This document shows, in pieces, positions 46,603 to 58,612 of a DNA stretch of 64,000 nt. The notes under the pieces are model-generated. The model ran no database searches. It saw only the letters and a list, made by a program, of their open reading frames with translations, and had not been told where the DNA came from. A program made the position numbers and the translations under genes. Origin of the DNA: Sphagnum magellanicum (Eukaryota; Streptophyta; Sphagnopsida; Sphagnales; Sphagnaceae). Within the stretch, counting starts at the first letter, position 1. The number at the start of each line of letters is the position of its first letter. Location: the NCBI GenBank assembly GCA_021904315.1, contig CM038916.1, positions 8,025,065 through 8,089,064 on the forward strand, given 5' to 3'.

Positions 46603-47372
46603 TAAATAATCTTTACTTGATGACAGTGCTGACTATGATTCTGGTAGCTTGAGGGTGAAGGAAGCTTTATGGATGGTCGTCCCAAATAAATTCAGAGTGG
46701 GAAAAAGTATGTTGTAGAGAGGTAGATATGTGTGGCCGTGGGTCAACCCAGCACCATACCATATGCTGGTGCCATGGTAGCAAAATTATAAAATGATTCC
46801 TAAAATTTTCTACTTTCATTCCTGGTCTATAGCCTACTTTGGGGGGCCATAACTTTGTCAATTCTAATATGTTTTTGAAGATTTTTAGTGCACCAGATGC
46901 ACCAATAGGAGGGTTTCCAGTTTTAATTGGACACCAGAAACAACAGAGCCCTCCCCACTTCAGAAGCACACACCTGACTATTTCAACTTTGGTTTCATGC
47001 CAGGAAACAAATGGAATCGTGACGTTGGCCCCCATACTTACCGTTTTGGAGGGAAGTATCCTGATGACGTGTGGGTAGAGAAAAAGTAGTCTCCAACAAA
47101 TACCTGTAAACCCATCCTTCTCTCGTCACCTTATCTTATACAACAGTCGGTAAAGCACTGCAACTTTTCTTTCTTTGTATTTTTTGGTTTCTCACCTGCC
47201 CTAAGAAAACCTGTTCTCAAAATGGACAGCTCGGAGGAGAAATTTCCTACAAGTGGAAGTTTTCTCCAGGTTGTCACGGAACTTCTACAACTTCGAAGTT
47301 ACCTACCACCCTACCTTTTATTAATAAATTAAATTTAAAAAAATTGCTGTGCTTTACTTTGGGGAAGGGGGT

Positions 47373-47392
47373 AGGGTCTATACCTAGACCCT
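47373..47392. promoter_or_regulatory. Perfect inverted repeat upstream of K2
   Basis: Identical to the AGGGTCTA-TACC-TAGACCCT palindrome before K1, at the same distance from the start codon. Confidence 0.35.
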
Positions 47393-47593
47393 TTCCCTAT
47401 CCTTCATCATATTTTTGTCCAAACCCGTTCACATTTTACAAAGTCCCAGTCACCCATTTTGGTTCACACGAGAACGGCGGACTCGACTTGGGGATCCTTA
47501 CTTAGAGCCCTTTGGTGCACACCAACTTCAGGGTTTGAGCTCCGATTTAAGTTTTTCGCTGTTTGAAGAGAGAGATTGGGAGCAGTGCTGATA

Positions 47594-50500
47594 ATGGCGT
47601 CAAGTTTCTTGCTCTTGGCCGGAGAGGCCATAGCTCAGGGTCTGGACCTTACGTCTGGAGATAATGAGCAGTTCTTGAAGCTCAACAGACATCAATGTAA
47701 ATGTGTTGCGCAGAAAATGTCCGAGTCCCGAGAGGTTTTACAAGTTATGGAGCCTGCCGTCGGTTATGTTGTGCGGTGTGAGGCAGCCCTGAAAGAACTC
47801 TACCGAGTTGTGACAAATGCTCTGTCCCTTATCAAGGATTGTCGTTTCGAGCCGTCCCTTAGCAAGGATGATCATCACGAATCGTGGCTCAGAGCGGCGA
47901 TTACACAACGTAGTTACGAAAGGTCGGAGGACTTTGCGGAGATTTGTTATGACTTGGAATGGTGCACTTCAATAGTCTGGATCAGTCGCTTACAGAGAGG
48001 CGCGACTCTGCAGGATGCCATTTTAGTGCCAGAAGACTGTGACGGAAGGTTGGGCGCTGTGGATCTCCTCAAATTGCAGAGGGCCGCCAATCAAGACCGA
48101 GACGATTTGAGGTCCAACTTGGAGCCCCTAAAGCAAGGCCATGTTTGTGATGATAGTTGCGAGTTGTCCCAGACGGACTCAAGCCTTGCTGCACACTTGT
48201 TGGAGAGGTTGAATAGCAAGCCGACTCCTACGACCACAGATATTTTGACTTCCTCATTGTGGAAGGTGGATGCTCAAGATCTCCCTGATGTGAAGTTCCT
48301 AGGGGCAGGGTCCTTTGGAAGTGTTATGGAAACCGAATGGCTAGGACAGAAGCATGCCAAGAAGGTATTCGGTGATGCAAGTCATGGGAGTTTCAAAAGG
48401 GAATCTGAGGCTCTGGCCGGCCTAAGTCATCCGCATCTATTGAGGATAGTTGGTAGTTCTGTAAATGGGAGAGGAAAACTGAAGTACGCTCTCGTCATGG
48501 AGCTCATGCAGGAGGATCTTTCTGAATTTTTGAAACGAACTACGGTTCCACTGTCAATCCTTACTGCGCTAGATCTTATGCTGCAGGTGGCACGAGGATT
48601 GAAATACTTGCACGGTAGACGCATAGTACATCGCGACCTCAAGTCGGCAAACATTCTAGTGGCATCTCTTACAGGTGCCCCTGAACTGGAGTACAGCAGC
48701 GAGCCCTGGCTAAATGCGAAGCTGGCCGATTTTGGGTTGTCCAAAACAAAAAACTCCAGCACCAGATACTCCCACCAGACATTAAACCTGGGCACTCGCA
48801 AATGGATGGCTCCCGAGGTCTTCGAAATCCATCAGGATGAGATCGACAACGGCTCTGTGGAGCCACCTGATCCGAGAGCACACCCTTTCAAAGCCGACGT
48901 GTACAGCTTCGCACTTGTGTGCTCTGAGATCCTGACTAAAAAAGAACCTTTTCGAGATGTACCATTGGGAGGTCTACTTAAGCATATAAGAGATGGAGGG
49001 CGGCCTGAGCTTCCTGACGGATGCCCAAGAAGGTTGGCCTCCTTAATAAAAAGGTGCTGGGAGTTGGAGCCTCGAAGCAGGCCTGACTTTCCCGAAATTT
49101 GCAGAGAACTCAGATACATCAAAGGCCTTCTGTTCACAGGTAGCGCAACTCTTTCTCAAAACACTATTACTACTCATAACAGATACTCGCCTACCAGGTC
49201 GTAAGGCACCACTTAAGACTGCAATATCTAAAATGGGGTATTTGTAATCTGTTTTCTTTGAAAGACTTAACCACTAGCTGAAGCAAACCATGCATTTGCA
49301 GTACACACAAATTTGCAGCTCCCTTACAGCGATAAAAATGCATGCTTCATGCAGATCTTCTTTATCCAAAAAAAAACCAGGTCATTTACTCATAATTGTT
49401 TACTTGGCTCCATGCCTTTGATGCCACAGGTGACGAAAGAAAGGACCGAGAAGTGGGCCCTCTTCGTTTCTCAACAGGGTCAATTAAGGTAACATATGCA
49501 GGATTGCAGTTCCACCCATCAAGGACAATTGCTTGGTTTCTGCACCTGACACTGAAGGAGTCCAAGTATGAGTTAGGTTCTGATCAATTTGATGTTGAAG
49601 AGCTATTTGTAATATGTATTGTTTAAATGTACAGTCGCAAGTTACTATATCGTTGCCAATAGTCACACATGAATCATAAAGGAGGCCCTGGTTACAACCT
49701 GATCACAAGTAATTCAGTCTGACATATTTTGTCACTGTGACAAACATATATGGTTACCAAATGTAGGTCCAGGGCACTTGGGGAGGAGATGGAGATCCTT
49801 TTTGTGATGGTGTAGCAACAGGCATCAAAGGGTTCAGGATCACAAGCGAAGAAGGTGTCATTAGGTCTCTTCAAGTTGAATATGATATATGTGGCAAGTC
49901 CTGTATATCCAGGCATGGTGACCATCGTGTGGGAACTGTTGATGAGGTGAGGTTTGCATGCTACACTTCAATGGCAGTACATTTGGTGCTGCTAATGGCC
50001 AACACTAATTATTGAGAAGTTTTGTCTTGACATAGGAGTACTGGTATGGAAGTAAAATAGTCATTCTCAATGTGTCATAAGTTGGCTATACCAACAAAGA
50101 AGTTTCTGTGGAATGATCACATGTAATATGACATGTTTTAACTTTTGAATTCAGACAAATGTTAAATACAGATGTAGCAATATTGGATCTAGTTGAGATC
50201 CAAAATCAGACTATGAATGGATTTAAACAAGTGGTTTGAAACATGATGGAAACTGGATTTATGAAAGTTATGTCATGTGCATTGCTTTTATATTCTTGGG
50301 TTTAATTCAAATATATTAATATGTTTCGACAATTAGTAAAATTCAGCTGTAGTTTTAAGTGCACAAATATTGATAGTGTCCACATTTAATCAATCATGAT
50401 TTGTATGTACGATCTAAATTTTCTATGCCCATTGTGCAGATAAAGTTGAACTACCCGTTTGAGTATCTTCAACAAATTGAGGGATCTTATGATGAAGTAC

Positions 50501-50697
50501 CTATTGGGGTGCGTGGTATTACCTCCATCATAGGTATTACCTCCATCACATTCAAGTCCAATTTCAAAACCTATGGCCCTTATGGCAAGCATGGAAAAGA
50601 CATTTTCAAAAGTGAGAGTGGGGAAATAGTGGGTTTTTGGGGAGCTTGTTTTAGATGTCTTGATAGTATTGGGGTATTCACAATTAACCCTACTTGA
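47594..50697 (+). CDS. K2: protein kinase with C-terminal jacalin lectin domain
   Basis: Predicted exons: 47594-49139, 49430-49488, 49767-49946 and 50440-50697; about 680 aa. The structure is the same as K1, with a better third donor (GAG|GTGAGG) and only one copy of the last exon. All kinase motifs are kept (HRDLKSANIL, DFG, APE), and the glycine loop is GAGSFGSV instead of GKGSFGSV. About 14 residues differ from K1 in the kinase exon, five of them in the N-lobe. The lectin domain has VQGTWGGGGDPFCDG, IKLNYPFEYLQQIEG, TYGPYGKHGKD and GEIVGFWGACFRCLDSIGVF. The glycine before the LDSIG loop, seen in K1 as GDILDSIG, is changed here (FRCLDSIG), which could alter sugar binding. GTATTACCTCCATCATAG is locally repeated in the last exon, adding residues. 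As in K1, read-through of the first donor gives a kinase-only form ending at 49204. Confidence 0.82.
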
Positions 50698-50827
50698 TTG
50701 TACATTATCTGGTAATGTATATTGGAATAAGTATTATAAACCAGACATTATGATATAATTGGCTAACTTTTGAATTGAATTTCAATTATTAAAGGTTGGT
50801 CTCAACATTCAACAACAACATTTATTT

Positions 50828-51473
50828 GGGTGAAAACATGAAAAAAAAGGAGCCAATCAAGCCAAAGTTTAAAAAAATTCTAAGGATTGCATTTTTTTCC
50901 CATGGCAGTTTTCTATTGGTTTATATTGCATTTTTCACATAATTTTTAAAATTGAATATCAAATTTAAGATCGAATATGATATATAACATGATAAAAACT
51001 CAATTTTTTTTGTATTAAGCTTTATATTATAGTTAAATTTATAATTTTATTTTGAACCATGATTACAAATTCAAAATTACAATAGTTTAAAAAGACATTT
51101 GTGTATTAAAATCTAAAAGATATATGTATTTTTACTTTTTGAATGTTTTGAACACATGAATTTATTTTGTAAAATATATTAAAGTTCAAGAAAAGTTGAA
51201 ATGATTTAGTAAACATTTGATAAGGGAAAAAGAATTTTGATAAAAAAAAAACCACCTATCCATGTTCACATGCTTTTCTCGAGATGTTTAAACATATAAA
51301 AAAACTTTTGGAACATGATGAATTTTCATGAAAATTTTGTAATTGCAACTTTGAAATTATAAGATTTTATTTTTTATTTTTTGATATATAATGTTTCCAT
51401 GTTGAATTTTCAAATTTTCAAAAAATAGTTTTCAAGGATTGTCCACTTAAGACCTTTTTTCCTGCTTTCACCC
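50828..51473. mobile_element. 646-bp AT-rich element with short inverted ends, only in unit 2
   Basis: The left end GGGTGAAAACATGAAAAAA and the reverse complement of the right end GGGTGAAAGCAGGAAAAAA are imperfect inverted repeats. Unit 1 has the uninterrupted site near 35580, and ATTT flanks the inserted block. Non-coding; it looks like a MITE that inserted after the segmental duplication. Confidence 0.65.
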
Positions 51474-52276
51474 ATTTGTGAGATGTAGTTGAAAAGGAAC
51501 TCACCTTAATCTTACTGGTGTGGCTGTGATCTTCAGTGCATATCCCTATTTTTTTCATCATATCTAAGTTTTCATTCTAAACTCCGTTTTTTAGTTTAGG
51601 GCCAAAAATATGTAAGAATATATATTTTTATTCATATTGTTAACAGCCAAATTCGGCTAAATCAGTTCATATATGATTGCCATCCAGCTACATCACAAAA
51701 TTGAAAACAAACCATTGGCTTCAAATTACAAATTCCAAACTAACCCTAATATGAAATTCTTTTCCACAAACAATCCAAAACTGGATCTGGAATTAAAAGT
51801 TTTGGAATCATAAGCACAATGTTGAAAACCTCACCAAAGCTTCCATCAAATCAATACCGGAATGCAGGGGTAGCTTCAACACCTATTTGTTGAATAATTT
51901 GTTAATCGTGAAGATTCATGTTCAAATTGGAATATTACATAAAATTCTCTATCTTCGCTTCACAAAATTTTGGTTTTTGAAATTTTTAACATTTCTACCT
52001 GAACAATATAATTAGTGTCAAAGCTACCAAGGTACTAACTACTAATGTAAATAGTTGAAACCAGAATCACAATTCTTTTGAAAACCTGAAATTAGACAAC
52101 ACTGGTTGTTAGTTGTCACCCACTAGTACTATTTTTGCAGATCTAACTCCCCATACCACAACTATCATTTTGCATTCTCCTGCTATTGCAAAGAGGATAG
52201 CTATTCTGTGAAGTTCAACAGAACACCAAAATATGTTGGCTTTCTTGTTTTCTTTGTTTGCCTTTGCCTACCAAAT
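51474..52276. other. K2 3' flank, non-coding
   Basis: Collinear with 35586-36082 plus 37010-37310 of unit 1. No open frame of interest. Confidence 0.7.
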
Positions 52277-52582
52277 AACAATATTTATTTGTCCACTGCT
52301 ACACTTAGTAATTGGAGATATGAACACATAATAGGATCATATAATGTCTCCCTTTAACATTTTATGAAATAATTGAATACATGTATGAGCTTTACATTAT
52401 TCATTTAACTACATAACATTCCATCTTTTCTATATTTCTCTCTTTCGCCCCCCCCTTTTCTATTTTGTTGTTAAACATAGGATAGCAGTCTTGTTCTACG
52501 TTGGAGTTTTGCTTCACTCTATTTATCTGGCCTACTATATTGGAGTTTGGAAGTTTTAAAAGCCCTTAGTTCAGCCCAACAA
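52277..52582. repeat. R3: partial third copy of the R repeat
   Basis: Matches the first ~305 bp of R1 and R2, including ACACTTAGTAATTGGAGAT and CAGTCTTGTTCTACGTTGG, and ends at CAGCCCAACAA. Sequence beyond is unique. It marks the right boundary of the duplicated region. Confidence 0.9.
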
Positions 52583-53240
52583 TAGTACCTCATTCTTTTC
52601 ACATCCCATCACACAACCACCAATGGTGGTGTTTGCATATGGCAACTGTTGACAAGCAGGTCCTTAGGCAAAACATTGTTGAGCAAATTGCTACTTGAAC
52701 TAATCACGAATTTGCAGACAACACCATTTGTACTCTCGTGATTTGGGCTTGGTGAACCAAGGCAAGGCAAAAGAAAATCTAGAATTATTTTGTTTCACCT
52801 TTGAAACTAAAATCAATTTGGAATAAATGAGGTGTGACATGTGGATAGGTCTTGAATCTTGCCCCATTAGAATAATGTAGCTAAGAAAGTATAAGGGTGT
52901 AGTTGTAAACCTTGGTCAAACACCTAGACCAGAATATAAAAAAGAAAGAAATGTCATAAGACCCCCTCTCAAGTGAATATTAAGATAATGCACTCCTTGT
53001 ATTAGTCTCAAATCATTGGTTAAGCTATGAACAAGGAAACATGTTTGGCCACAAACAAATAACCAGAGTAAGATACTGAAAACTACCCTATGAACTTTGA
53101 GGGTGTGAGTGCTTCTGTTTTGTCACATAATGAAACCCCGTAAGACTTTATTTATAAACACACCAGAGGTTTGGGAAATGTAGAAAGGAATAAGAAAAAG
53201 AAAAAGAGAGAATTTACAAATGTCAAGTTAAGTCAAACTA

Positions 53241-53420
53241 GATGTCAAAATCCTTCCATGTAAAAAATCAACCGCTTGCCTACTGTATGTCAATCAAATT
53301 TCTCCATACACCGCCTGCAATAGGTCAAAATCTCTCCATGTCGAAAATGCCTGCAGTAGGTGGGTCCTATTTCTCCATGTCAAAAATCTACCGCCTCCAA
53401 TAGGTCATGATTTCTCACAA
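53241..53420. repeat. Degenerate minisatellite, unit about 55-60 bp, about 3 copies
   Basis: The phrase TCTCCATGTCAAAAATC followed by TACCGCCTGCAATAGGTC recurs with variation three times. Each copy is imperfect. No coding sense. Confidence 0.7.
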
Positions 53421-53906
53421 GGTTCAATTAATGAGTTTGAGTAATGTTAGTGCAAATTTAAATAAATTTGGGTACTGGTGCTTGTAAATAAATGAAAGTA
53501 GGCTAGTAATAATAACGTGGCCCTTCTCCTAAGCGGTTGTGGGTTCAAAACAAGACTTGAATGTACAAGTGGGACCTGGGACCTAGTATGTCAAATGGTA
53601 ACAAGTTGGTGGCATTCTTTGTCAATTCCAAACAAAAACCAAAAACCAGAGTGAAAATGTGGCGAGTTTTTTTCAAAATCTGGCGAGTCCCTCTCTCCAA
53701 CCCCCCAACTTCAAGAAAAAAAGCAGAGATCAATATGTGAAAAACTATTCCATTTTCATTTGGGAATCACATCTCTCCTCAAGACTTGTTAGGTTCAAGT
53801 ATCTTTCGAAATTGTTTACAACACAAACCCAAGTACTTGCTTTGGAAACATAAATTACACTTAATAATTAAGCCAAGCAAAGTTCCAAGTAATGAGAATA
53901 ATGTTT

Positions 53907-53927
53907 TATATATATATATATATATAA
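53907..53927. repeat. (TA)n microsatellite
   Basis: About ten uninterrupted TA units. Confidence 0.85.
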
Positions 53928-55242
53928 ACACAAGAAGAGAGAAGGTTCATTCTGGAGCTTACACACAAATCTTCTGTAATTGAAAGTTAAATAACCTTAT
54001 GGTTTAATTGAAGGTTATGATAGTAATTGACGCTCAATTTTATTGGTGCACAAACACATTGAAGGGAAATTATATAATGGTTTGAGGCCACTTTGCCACT
54101 CCCCCTATTAATCTTTAAACCTTTTCCAATTTTCTTACAAGCTCAAGTTTGTGGAAGGGCTTTAGAGAGCATCTAAAAAAAATTCTGTAGTAGTTCTTTG
54201 TATAAGTTTTGGCTTGAAAAAAGGAACAATTCATGTGTGTAAGAGTCCAACAATATATACCATCATCCCTGGATGCAGAGCTCGGAACCAGGTGAATGCA
54301 GACTTCTAACCTTCCCTCCATCCCTTCAAGATGGCTAAACCCTTCTTACTACTCCATTTCTTATGAAGTTTGAATCCATGAAGTTGCATAATATTCTGAA
54401 AAATAAATAAGGTCCCAATATCATTCTAAAGACTAAAACCCAATCTAGAGGAGGCAAGTGAATTAGGATAAACTCTTTTTCACGAGTCCAAATAGGATAT
54501 TTTAGCAAAGATGTGCATACTTTAAAACCTCAGCGAAACTGTGCACGCATGTACTATTAATATCTCATCTCAATATTAGAAGTAAATTGCTAACATTGAC
54601 GACTTCACAACCATTCTTGCAAGACAGAAGAACAAGTCTCGAGAAGAAAGAGGAAATGGAAAAGGGGATTCGAGGACCTAAGTCTCCGCTGTCTCTCCTG
54701 CCTCAACCAGTAAATCAGGAAGCAACAAAATAAAAAAACAAACAAAAGAAAATAGAAGGAAAAAAAGAATCAGATGTGAGAATGGGAGATGAGTCCACAA
54801 GTTGGAATGGAAGTTGCAGATCTTATATGTATGAAGGTGGTGATTTTGAACTGGACTACATCAACAAGGCAATCTCTAGATCAAAATTCACAAGGTCACC
54901 AATCAGCTATAATTCCCTACCGTGATACATGCACAATATTCTATCTCTAGAGCCATGTGAAATAACCCCCCCAATCATGCAACTCTGAGGTGCAAAATGG
55001 AGGGTTCTTACTCAAGCAATTAGAGATCAATATGGCATATAGGAATTGAGAAGGCATGGATGGCATGGCTAATTTGGTATGGTGGTAATATACAGTTCAA
55101 GCTGAGGCCTTAGTGTAAACTAATTATTAAGGTGCACGGATTAAGAAAAAGGCCCTAGAGGTTATAAACTAATTAAGCTGCATGGGTTAATTAGACCCAT
55201 ATGGTTTGATTTTATTTTTTTAGGTTTATTTTGGGGGGTAAT

Positions 55243-57390
55243 TTAATATAGGAACTGGACAGTTGAATTGTAGGTTGCTCCGGGTTGGAAGTAATCTGGA
55301 ATTGCATTCCATGCGATGAGAGAATGGCCATTGAGCTTGGCGATGATCTGAACGTCGAAAGGTCCTTTGAAAGGTTGTCCGGAGTAGTCGATCAACATCC
55401 AACTCGCACCCCAGTTGTGTTGCATTGGCTCCCACTCGTAGCTACCAGACTACACACACATGCACATGATCCCAACCAACCGGCAGCCAGGGTTGTCAAA
55501 ATCAAAGTCAGTGTCACATGTGAATTTCAAGCTTTTCATAAAAAAAATTTGCAAACAAATTGCAATGGACACTTCCTTGGGGTTGTCGCCGGTGTTTGTT
55601 TGTTATTTACCTGTCGGATCATGACAGATTGAATGTCGCCTGGACCTCCCTCGTATTTGACGGCGAACGACAGCCAGTAGGGACTAGAGCCTGCATCCAC
55701 CGCAAAGGCAACGTTTTGTCCTCCATATTCACATGGGACCCTGCGCCAGCACACAAGGTCGGATCATTAAGTACGGTGGTGTCGTGAGGGTAAATCACAT
55801 TCATCTTGTAGCGAGCTCCTTGCATCTCAAATGACTAGTTAGGACATCTTTCAATTGGGCTGCTGTGATCACAGATTCTTTGATCCCATCGGCTTTTCAT
55901 TACGTTTTTCCAACTAGCTGGCTGTGCTCATAGTCATTTCACAGCTCTACCGGTCAGGCATTCACCAATTGCAGGAGCTGTGATGACTCGAACTGTGGCT
56001 TCACCATGAAATGACATCTCTCTCTTTTATGTTCATGAGTACATGTGTTCATAAAGTTCCTAACATGATTGAACTACATATTGGATTTCAAGGCACTTGC
56101 AGCTCTCCGATAGACAGCGACTTATCCTGGCAGCATGAAACAAAGCCCTATATCAGGAGCTTTCCATCAGGTTGCAAGAGACCCTTAGTCTTGAACTGGC
56201 TGGAAAAAAAACTTGAAAGGTAAATGGAACGGCGGTGCAGACAACTGAGGAGTATTTTGAGTGCTGCTACCTACGTCCTAGTTCATACCTCATGTATTGA
56301 ATGCTGTATGTGCCGATGTTGCGCATAGCCCACTCCTGACCCGGCACTGCCAAGCTGTTGATGGCACTGCCGCTGAGATCGAATGCAACTGCACCGGTGC
56401 TGCAGTAGATGCCACCAGGACAAAAATCTGTGATGACTATCCTGGTCGGTTCTGACTTGCAGATTGAGTATGTGCATTTGACCTGCATTTACATAACATT
56501 TAGACCATTCTTAGATCAGCATGGGTGTCAGAAGACTTCTTCCACTGCTTCAATCACATTAAGGATGCAATAATATTGTAGCTCCATGAATTTGCAAAAA
56601 GTAAGGTAATATGCTGCTGATCATTACGTCGTAACAAGTACCGCAGCCTTGACCATTCATGAAAACTGCTGAACTTCCAGCCGCAATCTGGGAGCCATAA
56701 GGCGTGTTCTCCAGGGCGGTATACCCACAAGCGCCTCCTGCACAATGATTCCAACAAATGATTCAGTTAGAGTCCAAGCTGGTCCCGAACTAGCAACAAC
56801 ACGATTTGGTCACTGATTTTCTGCCTGCCATGAACATATATGTTCAATTCTAGAAAACGGCTTCAAAATCCCATCCTGGATGCTAGAATGATCGATGTAA
56901 GGCTGGAGCGTTATGCATGCGCCCCGTAAGCAGTCGACGACTTGGGCTACTAGAATATTGCACTTGGAACTCTTGAGTCTCAGCACTAATCCTCGACATG
57001 ATTGGTTCGCCAGTCACTACTTCTAGTGTTACTGAAAATGTTGCTTCGAGGGCAGCTTGAGTCACCCATTAGTCCTTGATCTCCAAATCCATATTAGGTC
57101 TGAGAACTATTCAATCTTCCTTCTACAAGGACTACTTCCTCACTAGACTCCGCACGCTTTTTCTAGCGCAGTAACATTAAGAAGTATCTGAAATCGCAGA
57201 TCAAAAAGTACTCACCGTCTGAGCCGTCTCCATAAGGATCTCCATACCAAGTCGCATGTCCATACTGCCAATCGATGTCGTACCCATTCTTCGCTAGAAG
57301 AATGGTACTCAGCTGGCCGCACGTACAAGAGCGGAGGAGAACTAGACTCGCCACACCCAGCACTAACAGAAGACGCACTTCATAAAGCAT
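55243..57390 (-). CDS. EXPB: Beta-expansin (five exons, 271 aa)
   Basis: Minus-strand exons 57216-57390, 56628-56737, 56289-56482, 55611-55740 and 55243-55449, all with AG/GT edges and matching phases. The start at 57390 is the first ATG in frame and gives a hydrophobic signal peptide (LLLVLGVASLVLLRSCTCG), so the product is secreted to the cell wall, where expansins loosen wall polymers without hydrolysis. Domain 1 is a DPBB (family-45-like) fold: ATWYGDPYGDG (TWYG at 47-50), GGACGYTALENTPYG, GQGCGTCYD, VKCTYSICKS, IVITDFCPGG, FDLSGSAINSL. Domain 2, the pollen-allergen-like CBM63, runs from RVPCEYGGQNVAF through FAVKYEGGPGD, SYEWEPMQHNWGASW and LNGHSLIAWNAIP to the stop. The usual HFD triad reads AFD here. 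Length and cysteine pattern fit EXPB. Confidence 0.92.
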
Positions 57391-58494
57391 CTTGCGCAAG
57401 CTACTAGGACTAAAACTTCAAAAAACTGCCCAAAACCAAAGAATGATATGCAAAAACAAATGCGCTGATACACAGAGCTAGCTGTAAGCATCGGCAGTGA
57501 TCATGACAGTGTGCTAGCTAGCTGCTGCTGCTGTGTCTGGGATTGACCAAACGAAGCGTGCACTGAAACTTTATAATGACTCAACGAGTTCTGATTTTCT
57601 TCGAGTATCGGAATTCTAGCTGCGGTCATTATTAGTTGACATTCGAATGCAGAGAGGCCGGACCGTAGCTAGAATTTGTCAATCCGTTGACTCGTGATTT
57701 CTGGTATAATTCAAGCAGCAGATCACGAGAAGTTTGCATTGATCAGCACTAGCTAATGCTTAGATCTAGGACGCATATGAAGTACAAGTCCGGCCGTGGT
57801 AGAGTTCTTCCAAAAACATATTGATCTAGACTCTAGATTCTTGGGTGCTGCAGAAATTTCGACAACAGGCTCCTAAAATCAGGTGGCACTCCGCGCCGAC
57901 CACAGTACGACTGATCTTCTTCTTCTTCTTCCCTACGCGACAAAGCTTTGACTGAGCTCCACTTCCCATGGATTGATCCAGTACTAATTACCCCACATGC
58001 TACATGGATTGATCCAGTTACTGGGGGTTGAATTGATCCAGATGACACACTTGGTATTAGTCGTTTCTGTGATTCGGCGCGCGTAATTTCCTACAACAAA
58101 TTGGCGCGCCAAGCTTGTTCGGTGCAGCAAGGTGTTGCCCCGGCAACCCGCTTCACCCCGTCTACTTCAACAATTATTTTCGAGTTCCGTGGGTTTGACC
58201 GGTGTTTACGTAGAATGGAATTTTCTGAACGGGCAATCGTGGCCAGGATTTTCGATGGGAATTTTGTTTTTATGATTTTTGAAAACAGATATTTTCAACT
58301 TTGCCCAGTATTTTTTTTATTAGCAGACCATATGTGCACTTATACGTGCCATGAGTATTAAGGTCTGCTGTGGAAGATTATGTTATTTTCTTGACCACAT
58401 TATAGGATATAATCTTCAGGGGACGATCATACACTAGGAATAACCTGACCAAAATCTTTGTTGGAACCTGCCACCTCAGACCTTAATTCAACAT

Positions 58495-58612
58495 CATAGA
58501 ATGGTCTAACCCTGCCCACATTATGTTGGGTATGCCACAAAGCAAGCTCCCCTTAACAGGCTCACCTGACGCCATTACCCAACACAATGGACAGGGGATT
58601 CACCATTCTATA
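58495..58612. repeat. ~118-bp fold-back (hairpin) with ~37-bp arms
   Basis: CATAGAATGGTCTAACCC at the left and the reverse complement of the right arm, CTATAGAATGGTGAATCC, match. Pairing continues through CAC/TCC to GTTGGGT on both arms, with a loop of about 45 bp. It resembles a very short MITE. Confidence 0.7.

Larger units (their letters stand above)
52583..55242. other. AT-rich intergenic DNA
   Basis: No supported gene. Contains a short minisatellite (53241-53420), an (AT)n tract near 53907-53927, and short open frames without recognisable content. The 3' end of the beta-expansin gene follows. Confidence 0.65.

Noticed and set aside
53535-53560. GTGGGTTCAAAACAAG, like the B box of a tRNA-derived SINE
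   Set aside because: No matching A box, tail or target duplication was found.
58101-58361. 86-codon plus-strand frame
   Set aside because: No recognisable domain, no upstream promoter sign, and it ends in low-complexity sequence.
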